This document shows, one piece after another, positions 28,479 through 37,994 of a stretch of 64,000 nt of DNA (the first letter of the stretch is position 1; the number at the start of each line of letters is the position of its first letter). Source of the stretch: Streptococcus pluranimalium (lineage in GTDB: Bacteria; Bacillota; Bacilli; Lactobacillales; Streptococcaceae). The notes beneath the pieces are model-generated. The model worked only from the letters and a program-made list of their open reading frames with translations. It was not told the DNA's origin and did not search any database. Where the stretch lies: contig NZ_CP025536.1 of the NCBI RefSeq assembly GCF_002953735.1, forward strand, positions 502,001-566,000. Reading direction: 5' to 3'. The position numbers were made by a program, and so were the translations under genes.

Positions 28479-29477
28479 ATGAAAGTATTACTGTATCTAG
28501 AAGCAGCAGACCAGCTCAGTAAGTCTGGGATTGGTCGCGCCATAAAGCACCAGCAGAAAGCGCTAGAGATAGCTGGCATTGATTATACGACAAATCCAGA
28601 GGATGATTATGATCTTGTTCATATCAATACCTATGGTATTAAAAGTTGGAAACTTCTTAAACAAGCTCAAAAAGCAGGCAAGCGCGTGATTATGCACGCT
28701 CACTCTACCAAAGAGGATTTTGAGAATTCGTTTATTGGCTCTAATCTGGTTGCGCCTCTTTTTAAGAAACATCTGATGCGTTTCTATCAAGCGGCGGATT
28801 ATTTGATAACGCCAACGGACTATTCAAAGCAGCTGATTCAATCATACGGCATTACCACACCGATAGTAGCAATTTCAAATGGTATCGACCTTTCTCGTTA
28901 TCAGCAAAGCGATAGCAAGGAAGCGATTTTTAGGGCACATTTCAACCTCAAAAAAGGTGATAAAGTCGTTATATCAGCAGGTCTTTTCTTTGAACGTAAG
29001 GGAATTGATGATTTTGTCAAAGTTGCTAAACTGATGCCTGATGTTACCTTTATTTGGTTCGGTCATATCAATCATTATCTGATTCCAAGTCATATCAGAA
29101 AGATTGTTGAAGGGGAACACCCAGAAAATGTCATCTTCCCTGGTTACATTAAAGGAGACATTTATGAGGGGGCGATAACAGGAGCAGATGCCTTCTTTTT
29201 CCCAAGTCGTGAAGAAACAGAAGGCATTGTTGTTTTGGAAGCTTTAGCTAGCCGACAAAATCTAGTCCTACGAGATATTCCTGTTTACCAAGGCTGGATT
29301 GACGAACGCTCAGCCTATCTGGCTAAAAATGTTGTTGGTTTTGCTTATGCTTTAGAAAAAGTTATGACCGGTAAAGAGGATAAGACTGAAGCTGGCTATC
29401 AAGTTGCTGCTAGTAAGGATATTAAGTTGGTTGCCGAACAGCTAGCCACTGTCTATCAAAAAGTATTGGAGCTCTAA
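28479..29477 (+). CDS. GT4 glycosyltransferase, CpoA-like glycolipid synthase
   Basis: 332 residues from ATG 28479 (MKVLLYLEAADQLSKSGIGR), the start conserved in streptococcal homologs. The C-terminal motif with EETEGIVVLEAL gives the E-x7-E retaining GT4 signature. Pneumococcal CpoA, encoded in the same tandem arrangement, adds galactose to glucosyl-diacylglycerol; that specificity is inferred here. It ends 1 nt before the next glycosyltransferase. Confidence 0.83.
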   Translation: MKVLLYLEAADQLSKSGIGRAIKHQQKALEIAGIDYTTNPEDDYDLVHINTYGIKSWKLLKQAQKAGKRVIMHAHSTKEDFENSFIGSNLVAPLFKKHLMRFYQAADYLITPTDYSKQLIQSYGITTPIVAISNGIDLSRYQQSDSKEAIFRAHFNLKKGDKVVISAGLFFERKGIDDFVKVAKLMPDVTFIWFGHINHYLIPSHIRKIVEGEHPENVIFPGYIKGDIYEGAITGADAFFFPSREETEGIVVLEALASRQNLVLRDIPVYQGWIDERSAYLAKNVVGFAYALEKVMTGKEDKTEAGYQVAASKDIKLVAEQLATVYQKVLEL

Positions 29478-29478
29478 G

Positions 29479-30822
29479 ATGAGAGTTGGACTATTTACAG
29501 ATACCTATTTTCCACAAATTTCAGGCGTGGCAACTAGTATCAAAACTTTGAAAACAGAGTTGGAAAAATTAGGACATGAGGTCTTTATTTTTACGGCGAC
29601 AGAAAAAAATATTCGTGTTGATGAAGACCCAACCATCATCCGTTTACCAAGCGTACCTTTTGTGGCTTTTAGCGAACGTCGTGTCGTGTATTCAGGCTTG
29701 TCATCAGCTTATAAGATTGCTAAGGAACACCATCTGGATATCATTCATACCCAAACCGAATTCAGTGTTGGGACCTTTGGTTGGATGATTGGTAAAGAAT
29801 TGGGCATTCCAGTTGTGCATACCTACCATACGCATTACGAAGATTATGTCCACTATATTGCCAAGGGTCGTCTGATTCGGCCAGGGATGGTCAAGTATTT
29901 TGTACGTCATTTCTTGAGGGATTGTGATGGTGTTATTTGCCCAAGCCGTATTGTTTTAAATGTTCTAGACTCTTACAAGGTTAAAATTCCTAAGCGGATT
30001 ATTCCGACTGGGATTGATTTGCAACAATATGAACGCCCAGAAATCCAAGAATCTGACATTTTAGCCCTACGACAAGAGTTAGGGATTGGCAGTGATGAAA
30101 CCATGCTCTTAAGTTTGTCACGTATTTCTTATGAAAAAAATATTCAAGCTCTGATACGTGCTCTTCCAGAAGTCATTTCAGAAAATCCTAAAGTTAAGTG
30201 TGTTGTTGTTGGGGATGGTCCTTATCTTGATGACCTTAAAGAGTTAGTTGCTATTTTAGATATTCAAGAATATGTGATTTTTACTGGGATGGTGGCTCAA
30301 GATAGAACAGCTTACTATTACAAGGCAGCTGATTTTCTAGTATCTGCCTCAACTAGTGAGACACAAGGCCTGACCTATACGGAGAGTTTAGCTAGTGGAA
30401 CGCCCATTATCGCACATAGTAACTCTTATTTGGAAGATTTGATTGATTATCCAATGTTTGGCTATCTTTATGATGATGGTGAAGATATCAGTCAGGCTAT
30501 TTTAAAGGCAATCACTGAGACGCCAGCGATGACTGAAGAGTGCCTTTCTCATAAGTTATATGAGATGTCATCGGAGCGCTTTGCCTTATCGGTCTATGAG
30601 CTTTACATTGATGCTATTATTTCAAAGAATTATCAAGTTAGTACCAGCCCATTTGCCTTGGATGGTAAGAAAAAGTACACGCATATCAAGTTAATGAGAA
30701 ATACTTTCGGTGTTCCGTCAACGTTTGTTAGAACAACAGCTCAAACATCTGTTAAAGTTATGAAAACCCCAAAATTGCTCGTAGATCGTATTCGTAGTAT
30801 TTCTCTTAGGGATCGTGATTGA
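29479..30822 (+). CDS. GT4 glycosyltransferase, monoglucosyldiacylglycerol synthase-like
   Basis: 447 residues, GT-B fold. The N-terminal MRVGLFTDTYFPQISGVATS and the ETQGLTYTES (E-x7-E) motif resemble the pneumococcal enzyme that transfers glucose to diacylglycerol, the first step to di-glycosyl lipids and the lipoteichoic acid anchor. A C-terminal extension of about 60 basic residues may help membrane association. Coupled directly to the preceding gene. Confidence 0.87.
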   Translation: MRVGLFTDTYFPQISGVATSIKTLKTELEKLGHEVFIFTATEKNIRVDEDPTIIRLPSVPFVAFSERRVVYSGLSSAYKIAKEHHLDIIHTQTEFSVGTFGWMIGKELGIPVVHTYHTHYEDYVHYIAKGRLIRPGMVKYFVRHFLRDCDGVICPSRIVLNVLDSYKVKIPKRIIPTGIDLQQYERPEIQESDILALRQELGIGSDETMLLSLSRISYEKNIQALIRALPEVISENPKVKCVVVGDGPYLDDLKELVAILDIQEYVIFTGMVAQDRTAYYYKAADFLVSASTSETQGLTYTESLASGTPIIAHSNSYLEDLIDYPMFGYLYDDGEDISQAILKAITETPAMTEECLSHKLYEMSSERFALSVYELYIDAIISKNYQVSTSPFALDGKKKYTHIKLMRNTFGVPSTFVRTTAQTSVKVMKTPKLLVDRIRSISLRDRD

Positions 30823-30846
30823 TCAAAAATAACTTTGAGCTTTCTC

Positions 30847-31100
30847 TTGACAAACCTGTAAAATGCAGGTATTCTAAATAACAGAAGACACGTCTGTCAG
30901 TCACCATTTTTAAGAGAGTATCCGGTTGGTGCAAGGATACAAATGGCCTGATGAGATACTACTTCTCATGATTTTATGCAAACATAAAAGGGTGGTTCCC
31001 TTATCGCCATTAGAGTTCTAGGGGCTTTTTGTCGTCTCTAGATAAACTAAGGTGGAACCACGTTACGACGTCCTTTTTGAGGGCGTCGTATTTTGTTTTT
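30847..31100 (+). ncRNA. T-box riboswitch leader of thrS, with its promoter and terminator
   Basis: Promoter TTGACA (30847-30852), 17-nt spacer, TATTCT (30870-30875). The T-box core AAGGTGGAACCACG lies at 31049-31062. It is followed by a terminator ACGACGTCC...GGGCGTCGT (31065-31089) and T-run. The stem I region around 30880-30980 contains GATACTACTTCTC, where an ACT or ACC threonine specifier could sit; I could not fix the specifier. Uncharged tRNA-Thr would stabilise the antiterminator and allow thrS expression. This explains the 398-bp gap. Confidence 0.88.
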
Positions 31101-31220
31101 AAGAAGCTGGATCCCTTCTTAAAGTAGAAACATAACAATCACGAGTCCTGTCTTAACCAATTGCCTAATAAACTAGCAGGATGATAGGTCTTGCTTACTA
31201 AAAAACAAAAGGAGATTCTT

Positions 31221-33176
31221 ATGATTAAGATTACTTTCCCAGATGGCGCTGTCCGCGAATTTGAATCTGGTGTATCAACAGTTGATATTGCTGAATCAAT
31301 CAGCAAATCTCTTGCTAAAAAAGCTTTAGCTGGTAAATTTAACGGTCAGTTGTTGGATACTGTTCGTCCAATTACAGAAGATGGTTCGCTGGAAATCGTC
31401 ACTCCAGACCATGATGATGCTTATGATGTGCTACGTCACTCAGCAGCTCACTTGTTTGCACAAGCAGCTAAACGACTCTTCCCTAACCTGCGTTTAGGTG
31501 TTGGTCCTGCCATTCAAGATGGTTTCTACTACGATACTGACAATGAAGCGGGACAAATTTCAAACGAAGACCTTCCGCGTATCGAAGAAGAAATGCAAAA
31601 AATCGTTCGTGAGAACTACCCATGTATTCGTGAAGAAATTTCAAAAGAAGAAGCACTTGAACTGTTCAAGGATGACCCTTATAAAGTGGAATTGATCAGC
31701 GAGCATGCTGACGATGCTGCAGGCTTAACCATTTACCGTCAAGGTGAGTTTGTTGACCTTTGTCGCGGCCCACACATTCCTTCAACAGGACACATCAAAG
31801 TCTTTAAACTGCTTAATGTAGCAGGTGCTTACTGGCGTGGAAATTCTGACAATGCCATGATGCAACGTGTTTATGGAACGGCTTGGTTTGATAAAAAAGA
31901 TCTTAAAAATTACCTTAAAATGCGTGAAGAAGCTAAAGAACGTGACCATCGTAAACTTGGTAAAGAACTTGATCTTTTCATGATTTCACAAGAAGTTGGA
32001 CAAGGATTCCCATTCTGGCTTCCAAATGGTGCGACAATCCGTCGTACTTTGGAACGTTACATCACTGATAAAGAGTTGGCTTCAGGTTATCAACACGTTT
32101 ACACACCACCTCTTGCTTCAGTTGAATTGTACAAAACATCAGGTCACTGGGAACACTACCAAGAAGATATGTTCCCAACTATGGATATGGGAGACGGCGA
32201 AGAAATCGTCCTTCGTCCAATGAACTGTCCACACCACATTCAAGTTTATAAAAACCATGTCCGTTCATACCGTGAGCTGCCAGTGCGTATCGCTGAGCTT
32301 GGGATGATGCACCGATATGAAAAATCAGGTGCTCTTACTGGTCTTCAACGTGTGCGTGAGATGACCTTGAATGATGGTCACATCTTCGTAACACCTGAGC
32401 AAATTCAGGAAGAATTCCAAAAAGCACTTCAATTAATCATTGATGTTTATGGCGACTTCAATCTTACTGACTACCGTTTCCGTTTGTCATACCGTGATCC
32501 TGAAGATAAGGAAAAATACTATGACAACGATGAGATGTGGGAAAATGCGCAAAGCATGCTTAAAGCTGCCCTTGATGAAATGGAATTGGATTACTTTGAA
32601 GCAGAAGGTGAAGCAGCCTTTTACGGTCCAAAACTTGATATTCAAGTCAAAACAGCTCTTGGTAATGAAGAAACCTTGTCAACGATCCAACTTGACTTCC
32701 TTCTTCCAGAGCGCTTTAACTTGTCATACATCGGTGCTGATGGTGAAGAACACCGTCCAGTGATGATCCACCGCGGTATCATTTCAACCATGGAACGCTT
32801 TACTGCCATCTTGATTGAAACTTATAAAGGCGCTTTCCCAACATGGCTTGCACCTCATCAAGTAACCGTTATTCCAATCTCAAATGAAGCTCACGTCGAC
32901 TATGCTTGGGAAGTGGCTAAGAAACTTCGTGACCTTGGTATTCGTGCAGACGTTGACGAGCGTAATGAGAAAATGCAATACAAGATTCGTCAAAGTCAAA
33001 CCAGCAAAATCCCTTACCAATTGATTGTTGGGGACAAAGAGATGGAAGACAAGTCTGTTAATGTCCGCCGTTATGGTAAGAAAGAAACAGAGACAGTATC
33101 AGTTGACAGCTTTATCGAAGCTATTCAAGCAGATATCGCTAGAAAATCACGTCCAGTTGAAGAAGCAGCAGACTAA
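31221..33176 (+). CDS. thrS: Threonyl-tRNA synthetase
   Basis: 651 residues from ATG 31221 with AAAGGAGA upstream; a TTG 30 nt earlier is in frame but not needed. Order: TGS domain (about 1-62), editing domain with [10 protein letters not shown], class II catalytic core with RPMNCPHH and the motif 2 and 3 Arg residues, and anticodon-binding domain ([18 protein letters not shown] onward). Controlled by the T-box leader. Confidence 0.97.
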   Translation: MIKITFPDGAVREFESGVSTVDIAESISKSLAKKALAGKFNGQLLDTVRPITEDGSLEIVTPDHDDAYDVLRHSAAHLFAQAAKRLFPNLRLGVGPAIQDGFYYDTDNEAGQISNEDLPRIEEEMQKIVRENYPCIREEISKEEALELFKDDPYKVELISEHADDAAGLTIYRQGEFVDLCRGPHIPSTGHIKVFKLLNVAGAYWRGNSDNAMMQRVYGTAWFDKKDLKNYLKMREEAKERDHRKLGKELDLFMISQEVGQGFPFWLPNGATIRRTLERYITDKELASGYQHVYTPPLASVELYKTSGHWEHYQEDMFPTMDMGDGEEIVLRPMNCPHHIQVYKNHVRSYRELPVRIAELGMMHRYEKSGALTGLQRVREMTLNDGHIFVTPEQIQEEFQKALQLIIDVYGDFNLTDYRFRLSYRDPEDKEKYYDNDEMWENAQSMLKAALDEMELDYFEAEGEAAFYGPKLDIQVKTALGNEETLSTIQLDFLLPERFNLSYIGADGEEHRPVMIHRGIISTMERFTAILIETYKGAFPTWLAPHQVTVIPISNEAHVDYAWEVAKKLRDLGIRADVDERNEKMQYKIRQSQTSKIPYQLIVGDKEMEDKSVNVRRYGKKETETVSVDSFIEAIQADIARKSRPVEEAAD

Positions 33177-33188
33177 GCTATATAGTAG

Positions 33189-33222
33189 AACAAAGAAATC
33201 CGAAAGGGTTTCTTTGTTTTTT
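33189..33222 (+). terminator. Intrinsic terminator after thrS
   Basis: AACAAAGAAA-tccgaaaggg-TTTCTTTGTT followed by T-run. Confidence 0.8.
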
Positions 33223-33269
33223 CTTATACTTTGAAAGCATGTTTAATTTTTTAATAAAACGTTTTGTCA

Positions 33270-33297
33270 TTGAAAATCATTTTGAAAATGATATAAT
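33270..33297 (+). promoter_or_regulatory. dhaKLM promoter with an embedded palindrome
   Basis: TTGAAA (33270-33275), 16 nt, TATAAT (33292-33297). The spacer is almost entirely a perfect 8-1-8 inverted repeat ATCATTTT-G-AAAATGAT (33276-33292). Similar half-sites occur downstream (near 33306 and 33353). A repressor or metal/sugar-responsive regulator probably binds here; I do not recognise the motif. Confidence 0.6.
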
Positions 33298-33425
33298 GTA
33301 AGCGTAATCATTTTTGAGATTGGGAGTAAAATGAGTTACTTTCATGAGTGATCAAATGATTTAGTCAAGTTGCCTTTTGTTAAAGATTACTTTTGACTTA
33401 AGGCTTATCTTAGAAAGGAAACCAA

Positions 33426-34415
33426 ATGAAAAAAATTATCAATCGTCCAGAAGATGTCGTGACAGAAATGCTTGATGGGATTGCCTACGTCCATGATGAC
33501 TTGGTAGAGCGTTTAGATGGCTATGATGTCATTGTTCGTAAAGCTGAAAAGACTGCTAAAGTTGCCCTTATTTCAGGTGGGGGATCTGGTCATGAACCGT
33601 CTCATGCTGGTTTTGTTGGAGAAGGCATGCTCTCAGCAGCTGTCTGTGGTGCTGTCTTTACCTCACCGACTCCTGATCAAATCTTAGAAGCTATCAAAGC
33701 AGCAGATGAAGGTGCGGGTGTCTTCATGGTTATCAAAAACTACTCTGGTGATATCATGAACTTTGAAATGGCTCAAGAAATGGCTGAAATGGAAGATATT
33801 ACTGTGGATAGTGTTGTGGTGGACGATGACATCGCAGTTGAAGATAGTCTTTATACACAGGGACGTCGAGGCGTAGCTGGTACGGTACTGGTGCATAAAA
33901 TTCTTGGCTACGCAGCAGCACAAGGAAAATCTCTAGAAGATATTAAGGCATTGGCTGAACAGTTGGTACCAAATATCAAAACTATCGGTTTAGCACTATC
34001 TGGGGCAACAGTTCCTGAAGTTGGGAAACCAGGATTTGTACTTGAAGATGATGAATTTGAATATGGTATCGGTATCCACGGAGAACCAGGCTATAAGAAA
34101 GAAAAATTACAACCTTCTGCGCAACTTGCCACAGAACTTGTCGATAAATTGTTGGCTGATTTTGATGCTAAAGAAGGAGATGAATTTGCTCTTCTTATCA
34201 ATGGCATGGGGGCAACACCATTAATGGAACAATACGTTTTTGCTAATGATGTTTCTCAATTATTGAGTGACAAGGGTGTCAAAGTAACCTATAAAAAATT
34301 AGGAGACTACATGACCTCTATTGATATGGCTGGGCTTTCTTTAACACTGGTTAAGATTGAAGACCCAGAATGGGTAACAGCCCTAAATGCCCCAGTAACA
34401 ACGGTCGCTTGGTAA
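33426..34415 (+). CDS. dhaK: Dihydroxyacetone kinase subunit DhaK
   Basis: 329 residues. Binds dihydroxyacetone covalently through a His, here in GIGIHGEPGYKKE (about residue 217), and positions it for phosphoryl transfer from DhaL. SGGGSGHEPSHAGFVG is the conserved N-terminal loop. First gene of a dhaK-dhaL-dhaM operon, 120 nt after a promoter with an operator-like repeat. Confidence 0.96.
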   Translation: MKKIINRPEDVVTEMLDGIAYVHDDLVERLDGYDVIVRKAEKTAKVALISGGGSGHEPSHAGFVGEGMLSAAVCGAVFTSPTPDQILEAIKAADEGAGVFMVIKNYSGDIMNFEMAQEMAEMEDITVDSVVVDDDIAVEDSLYTQGRRGVAGTVLVHKILGYAAAQGKSLEDIKALAEQLVPNIKTIGLALSGATVPEVGKPGFVLEDDEFEYGIGIHGEPGYKKEKLQPSAQLATELVDKLLADFDAKEGDEFALLINGMGATPLMEQYVFANDVSQLLSDKGVKVTYKKLGDYMTSIDMAGLSLTLVKIEDPEWVTALNAPVTTVAW

Positions 34416-34428
34416 GAAAGGAGTTGCT

Positions 34429-35013
34429 ATGACACCAGAAATGGCAATTAAATGGATGCGTTTATTTAATGACAAAATTCAAGAAAACAAAGCCTATCTC
34501 AGCGAGTTAGACACGCCAATCGGCGACGGTGATCACGGGGGAAATATGGCGCGTGGAATGGCTGCGGTCATGGAAAATCTTGTTGGTAAAACATTTGCTT
34601 CGGCAGACGAAGTCTTCAAGATGGTTTCCATGCAGCTGATTAGTAAAGTCGGTGGCGCATCAGGTCCTCTCTATGGTTCTGCCTTTATGGGTTTGACTAA
34701 AGCTCTTGAAGCAGGTCAAGACTTGAAAAGTGGCTTACAAGATGGTCTTGATATGATTAAAAAACGCGGTAAGGCTGAGGTTGGTGAGAAAACAATGGTT
34801 GATGTTTGGACACCGGTTTTAGGAGCCATTAATGATGGGCAATTAACTGCTGAACTTGTGGATAAGACTGTGGAAGCAACCAAAGACTTAAAAGCGACCA
34901 AGGGACGTGCTTCATACGTTGGAGAGCGTTCTATTGGTCATATCGATCCGGGTTCTTTTTCATCAGGTTTGCTTTTTAAATCCTTGATAGAAGCGGAGGT
35001 ACTCAATGGCTGA
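34429..35013 (+). CDS. dhaL: Dihydroxyacetone kinase subunit DhaL (ADP-binding)
   Basis: 194 residues. The ADP/Mg-binding acidic motif DTPIGDGDHGGNMARG near residue 32 identifies DhaL. It carries ADP as a coenzyme that is rephosphorylated by DhaM. It begins 13 nt after dhaK and overlaps dhaM by 8 nt. Confidence 0.95.
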   Translation: MTPEMAIKWMRLFNDKIQENKAYLSELDTPIGDGDHGGNMARGMAAVMENLVGKTFASADEVFKMVSMQLISKVGGASGPLYGSAFMGLTKALEAGQDLKSGLQDGLDMIKKRGKAEVGEKTMVDVWTPVLGAINDGQLTAELVDKTVEATKDLKATKGRASYVGERSIGHIDPGSFSSGLLFKSLIEAEVLNG

Positions 35014-35380
35014 TACTGGTATCATTATTGTGTCGCATTCCAAAAATATCGCTCAGGGCGTGGTTGATTTGATTTCACAAGTTGCTAAAGATGTTGCAAT
35101 CACCTATGTTGGTGGTACAGAAGATGGTGATATTGGTTCAAGTTTTGAGCAGGTTCAAGAGATTATTGAGGCTAATCCCAAAGAGCAATTACTAGCTTTT
35201 TATGATTTGGGTTCTGCTCACATGAACTTAGAAATGGCTATTGATTTTTCGGACAAAGAAATCCTTATCCAAGATGTGCCTATAGTAGAAGGAGCCTACA
35301 CCGCAGCAGCTCTTCTCCAAGTAGACACCCCTTTAGCAGACATTCAAAAACAATTAGCTGAGTTAGCCATTCCGAAATAA
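35006..35380 (+). CDS. dhaM: PTS-dependent dihydroxyacetone phosphotransferase subunit DhaM
   Basis: 124 residues, an EIIA-mannose-type fold with the phosphoryl-accepting His in IIIVSHSKNIAQG (about residue 10). It passes phosphate from HPr to DhaL-bound ADP. This is the short form without fused HPr and EI domains, usual in Firmicutes. Overlaps dhaL, consistent with a tight operon. Confidence 0.94.
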   Translation: MADTGIIIVSHSKNIAQGVVDLISQVAKDVAITYVGGTEDGDIGSSFEQVQEIIEANPKEQLLAFYDLGSAHMNLEMAIDFSDKEILIQDVPIVEGAYTAAALLQVDTPLADIQKQLAELAIPK

Positions 35381-35417
35381 TAGTAAAAGGCTAGACAAAA
35401 ACTCGAAAACAGAAAAG

Positions 35418-35465
35418 AGCTTAGAATGACCTTGTTAGAAAACGGTGATTCTAAGCTGTTTTTCT
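35418..35465 (+). terminator. Intrinsic terminator of the dha operon
   Basis: AGCTTAGAAT and ATTCTAAGCT arms with a 20-nt loop, then a T-run. Confidence 0.8.
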
Positions 35466-35557
35466 TATTCAACTATTTAATAGAAAATCTAACAGTTAAT
35501 TTTTCAAGCCGCTTGCTATTAGGTTGAAGGCTCGGATACCCTTTCAACAATTCTTTT

Positions 35558-35566
35558 TGATAAAAT
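35558..35566 (+). promoter_or_regulatory. Extended -10 immediately upstream of the DUF3114-like gene
   Basis: TGA plus TAAAAT. The box ends 6 nt before the ATG at 35573, which implies initiation at the start codon. Confidence 0.6.
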
Positions 35567-35572
35567 AAAGCT

Positions 35573-36541
35573 ATGACAATCATTAAAACATTCGAAGAAT
35601 TAGAGCAAGAAGGCTGGTCAAAACAATTAGTGACACTGTTTGAAAAAGACATTGCCCATCAAGGAGACTTGACCGTAGGCTCAATCCTTTTTCAGCGATT
35701 TTGGGATAAAAGTCAGTCCTTGATGACTCCTAAAGAGCGTTTAGAAGCTTTATTGAATCATATTGATATGCCAAGTGATTTGGTTGGATCATGTGAGCAG
35801 AATAAGGAATTGATCGATAAGTTCAGTATTAATTTAGAGCCAAATGCTGATTTTTGGCATGGTTTTGCTAGGCTTGTTTCAGCTGTTTTTCCTGAGGATA
35901 ATCTTTCTCAGGGAGGTGATTTGCAAAGGCGTGTTCATCAATTACGCTATATTATTTCCAGTCATCAGGCTCAGTACGTCCGTTATCATTTCAAGAAAGA
36001 TGGAATGACTGACCAAGAGGCTTTGGCGCATTATTTGAAAGATAAAAGACGTGCTAATCTGTTTCGTGATGGAGATTATAGTTTTAAAGAATCCGCCCGC
36101 CTGCATAATAAAATTGCCCTTAAGAAGGGACGAGTGATCTATCCAGATAAAAGACCGTCTGCTAATATCAAGGTCTTAATGGGCTTTCATACAGAATTTA
36201 TCCTTGATAGTAAAGGGAATTTCTTGAATGAGAATGATGCTGAAAAAGTGACTGAAAGTGGTGTTGTCAATGGGGCGAGTTTTAATTATGGGCAAAGTGG
36301 CAAAAGGCACTGGCAATTAGATATTAGTCCAGTTCGTCGCCACGATCCTCTCTTTCGAAAAGAAATGATTCGTGGTTTTCGTGCCCCCAATCGAAGCCGT
36401 AAGTGGCCATTTGGTGAAAAAGGTGATTATGATCTCAGCTATTTTAATCCCAAAGGCAAATACAGCTTAGCTAACAAAAGTAGTAAAAAGCGTGTCTCTC
36501 GAGAAATCAAGGCTTTTAAAAGGGATATGAAGATGTTGTAA
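35573..36541 (+). CDS. Streptococcal uncharacterised protein, DUF3114-like
   Basis: 322 residues, basic and Ser/Arg-rich at the C-terminus (HDPLFRKEMIRGFRAPNRSR, KSSKKRVSREIK). No signal peptide or membrane segment is visible. I believe it belongs to DUF3114, a family restricted to streptococci with unknown function; that name is from memory and moderately sure. An extended -10 (TGATAAAAT, TAAAAT at 35561-35566) ends 6 nt before the ATG and no Shine-Dalgarno is present, so the mRNA may be leaderless. It lies just upstream of the toxin-immunity array, with a weak hairpin between. Confidence 0.7.
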   Translation: MTIIKTFEELEQEGWSKQLVTLFEKDIAHQGDLTVGSILFQRFWDKSQSLMTPKERLEALLNHIDMPSDLVGSCEQNKELIDKFSINLEPNADFWHGFARLVSAVFPEDNLSQGGDLQRRVHQLRYIISSHQAQYVRYHFKKDGMTDQEALAHYLKDKRRANLFRDGDYSFKESARLHNKIALKKGRVIYPDKRPSANIKVLMGFHTEFILDSKGNFLNENDAEKVTESGVVNGASFNYGQSGKRHWQLDISPVRRHDPLFRKEMIRGFRAPNRSRKWPFGEKGDYDLSYFNPKGKYSLANKSSKKRVSREIKAFKRDMKML

Positions 36542-36629
36542 CAGCTAGAAAGCGTGACTACTATTGAAAGTTACTCAATCTCGTAAATTACTTTTTCAAA
36601 AAGAATTTAACTAAGAAATGCAGAACATT

Positions 36630-36654
36630 TATAGAGTTTAACCTCTATATTTTT
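36630..36654 (+). terminator. Weak AT-rich hairpin before the toxin-immunity array
   Basis: TATAGAG-tttaac-CTCTATA followed by TTTTT. It could end transcription of the DUF3114-like gene, but its stem is only 7 bp and mostly A:T. Confidence 0.45.
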
Positions 36655-36690
36655 GGTGCTAAGTAGTTTATAAAAGAAAGGAAATGTCCC

Positions 36691-37143
36691 ATGTTGAGTA
36701 AGGCGAAATGGTTAGTCTTCATAGTCTATTTCGGACTTTTCTTAGGAGGCTGTCAGATGTTCCACCCGGTAAAAGAAGAATCCGCAATCACCAACAAGTC
36801 AGAAGTAAAACAAGACAAGATGACGACAAAAGACAAGCAACTCGCCTATCTTAAGGAACATGAGCAGGAAATCATAGATTTTGTCAAGTCGCAAAATGAC
36901 AAGATAGAATCTGTTCAAATTGATTGGTCGAGTATGGAAGTTGAGCAAAGCGGAAATGGTACACCTCAGGGAGGAGATTACTTTATATTACTCAGAGGAA
37001 CATTTAATAATTTAGACAATACTGAACTCACGGTAGATTTTTATTTGAAAAATAAGAACGATATACCTGATATAAGAAACATAGGTATGACAAATCATCC
37101 CATGATTAATAATGGGAGTTTTTGGGATATATATGGGGATTGA
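36691..37143 (+). CDS. Immunity-like lipoprotein, copy 1
   Basis: 150 residues. A signal peptide ends in the lipobox FLGGC with Cys at residue 21, so the mature protein should be lipid-anchored on the outer face of the membrane. A Lys/Glu-rich helix follows (about residues 45-75, KQLAYLKEHEQEIIDF), then a C-terminal half predicted to be beta-rich that differs from copies 2 and 3. I infer an immunity role against a secreted lipase, by position and by analogy with TilA lipoproteins next to S. aureus TslA. It ends 14 nt before the toxin head 1 start, which has AGGAGG. Confidence 0.7.
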   Translation: MLSKAKWLVFIVYFGLFLGGCQMFHPVKEESAITNKSEVKQDKMTTKDKQLAYLKEHEQEIIDFVKSQNDKIESVQIDWSSMEVEQSGNGTPQGGDYFILLRGTFNNLDNTELTVDFYLKNKNDIPDIRNIGMTNHPMINNGSFWDIYGD

Positions 37144-37157
37144 TGTAGGAGGATATT

Positions 37158-37496
37158 TTGGTTAATTGGAATTTAGAGACTTTCGATAATATTTATAGTT
37201 CTTTAGCGGAATCAGCATATACTGGTAATAGACCTAATTCTTTTCCAAAAAAATTAAAAAATAAATCAATAAAATTCAACTTTTCTAAAGATATTAAAAA
37301 TGGTGCTCAAACTACCCAAGGTGGCTCAAATCTTCCCAATGATGGCGTTGTTTACCTTCAGCCCGATAAAAGTTTGACGACCGTTGAGGAAACAACATCG
37401 CTTCAAGTCCCTAATCCTAACGGCGGTTATCACACAGAGAAGTATGTTACTAATACTTATTGTCTAATGTTTCGCCATAAGGCTATCTTATTATGA
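37158..37496 (+). CDS. Orphan toxin head 1 (truncated N-terminus of the lipase-type toxin)
   Basis: 112 residues with a TTG start supported by AGGAGG 5 nt upstream and by homology to the full toxin start (NWNLETF). It matches the first about 105 residues of the 552-residue toxin at 38840-40498, with a variable middle (residues about 18-48). It then switches to the unrelated tail YCLMFRHKAILL and stops. It lacks the hydrolase triad, so it is either a remnant or a reservoir for recombination. Confidence 0.7.
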   Translation: MVNWNLETFDNIYSSLAESAYTGNRPNSFPKKLKNKSIKFNFSKDIKNGAQTTQGGSNLPNDGVVYLQPDKSLTTVEETTSLQVPNPNGGYHTEKYVTNTYCLMFRHKAILL

Positions 37497-37562
37497 TTTA
37501 AGCTAGTAAAACTCTCAATTTTTTGTGTTTAAATGATAATATAATAGTAAAGGAGGCAAGGG

Positions 37563-37994
37563 ATGAAAAAAATAACAAAATGGATTGTCCTGATGGTATG
37601 TTTAGGGCTGATATTAGGAGCTTATCAAATGTTACACTCATCAAAAAAAGAATCCGCAGTCACCAATAATTCAGAAATAAAACAAGATAAGCTGACGACA
37701 AGAGACAAGCAACTCGCCTATCTTAAGGAACATGAGCAGGAAATCATCGATTTTGTCAAGTCACAAAATGACAAGATAGAATCTGTTCAGATTGATTGGG
37801 ATGAAACTCAGTGGGATGAAGCAAGTAATGGTACCCCTCAAGGTGGTGGTAAAATTATAGATATTTATGGGAAATTTAATAAAATTGAGAATTCAGGTTG
37901 GCATATCATGGTAGAAATTCATGATAATATGATTGATTTGGATACAATGTCACTTATAAATTATTTAAGTATAGAGGGAAAAGAATTTGAGTAA
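37563..37994 (+). CDS. Immunity-like membrane protein, copy 2 (lipobox Cys replaced by Tyr)
   Basis: 143 residues. Same N-terminal hydrophobic segment and Lys/Glu helix as copy 1, but the codon for the lipobox Cys21 is TAT (Tyr), so lipidation is not expected and the protein is probably membrane-anchored or differently processed. The C-terminal half diverges from copies 1 and 3. AAAGGAGG precedes the ATG. Its stop overlaps the TTG start of toxin head 2 by 8 nt. Confidence 0.7.
   Translation: MKKITKWIVLMVCLGLILGAYQMLHSSKKESAVTNNSEIKQDKLTTRDKQLAYLKEHEQEIIDFVKSQNDKIESVQIDWDETQWDEASNGTPQGGGKIIDIYGKFNKIENSGWHIMVEIHDNMIDLDTMSLINYLSIEGKEFE

Noticed and set aside
37466..37562. TATAAT at 37540-37545 before immunity copy 2 as an internal promoter
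   Set aside because: No matching -35 at 16-18 nt, and the same position before copy 3 is TATAAC. It may be active but the support is too weak to list.
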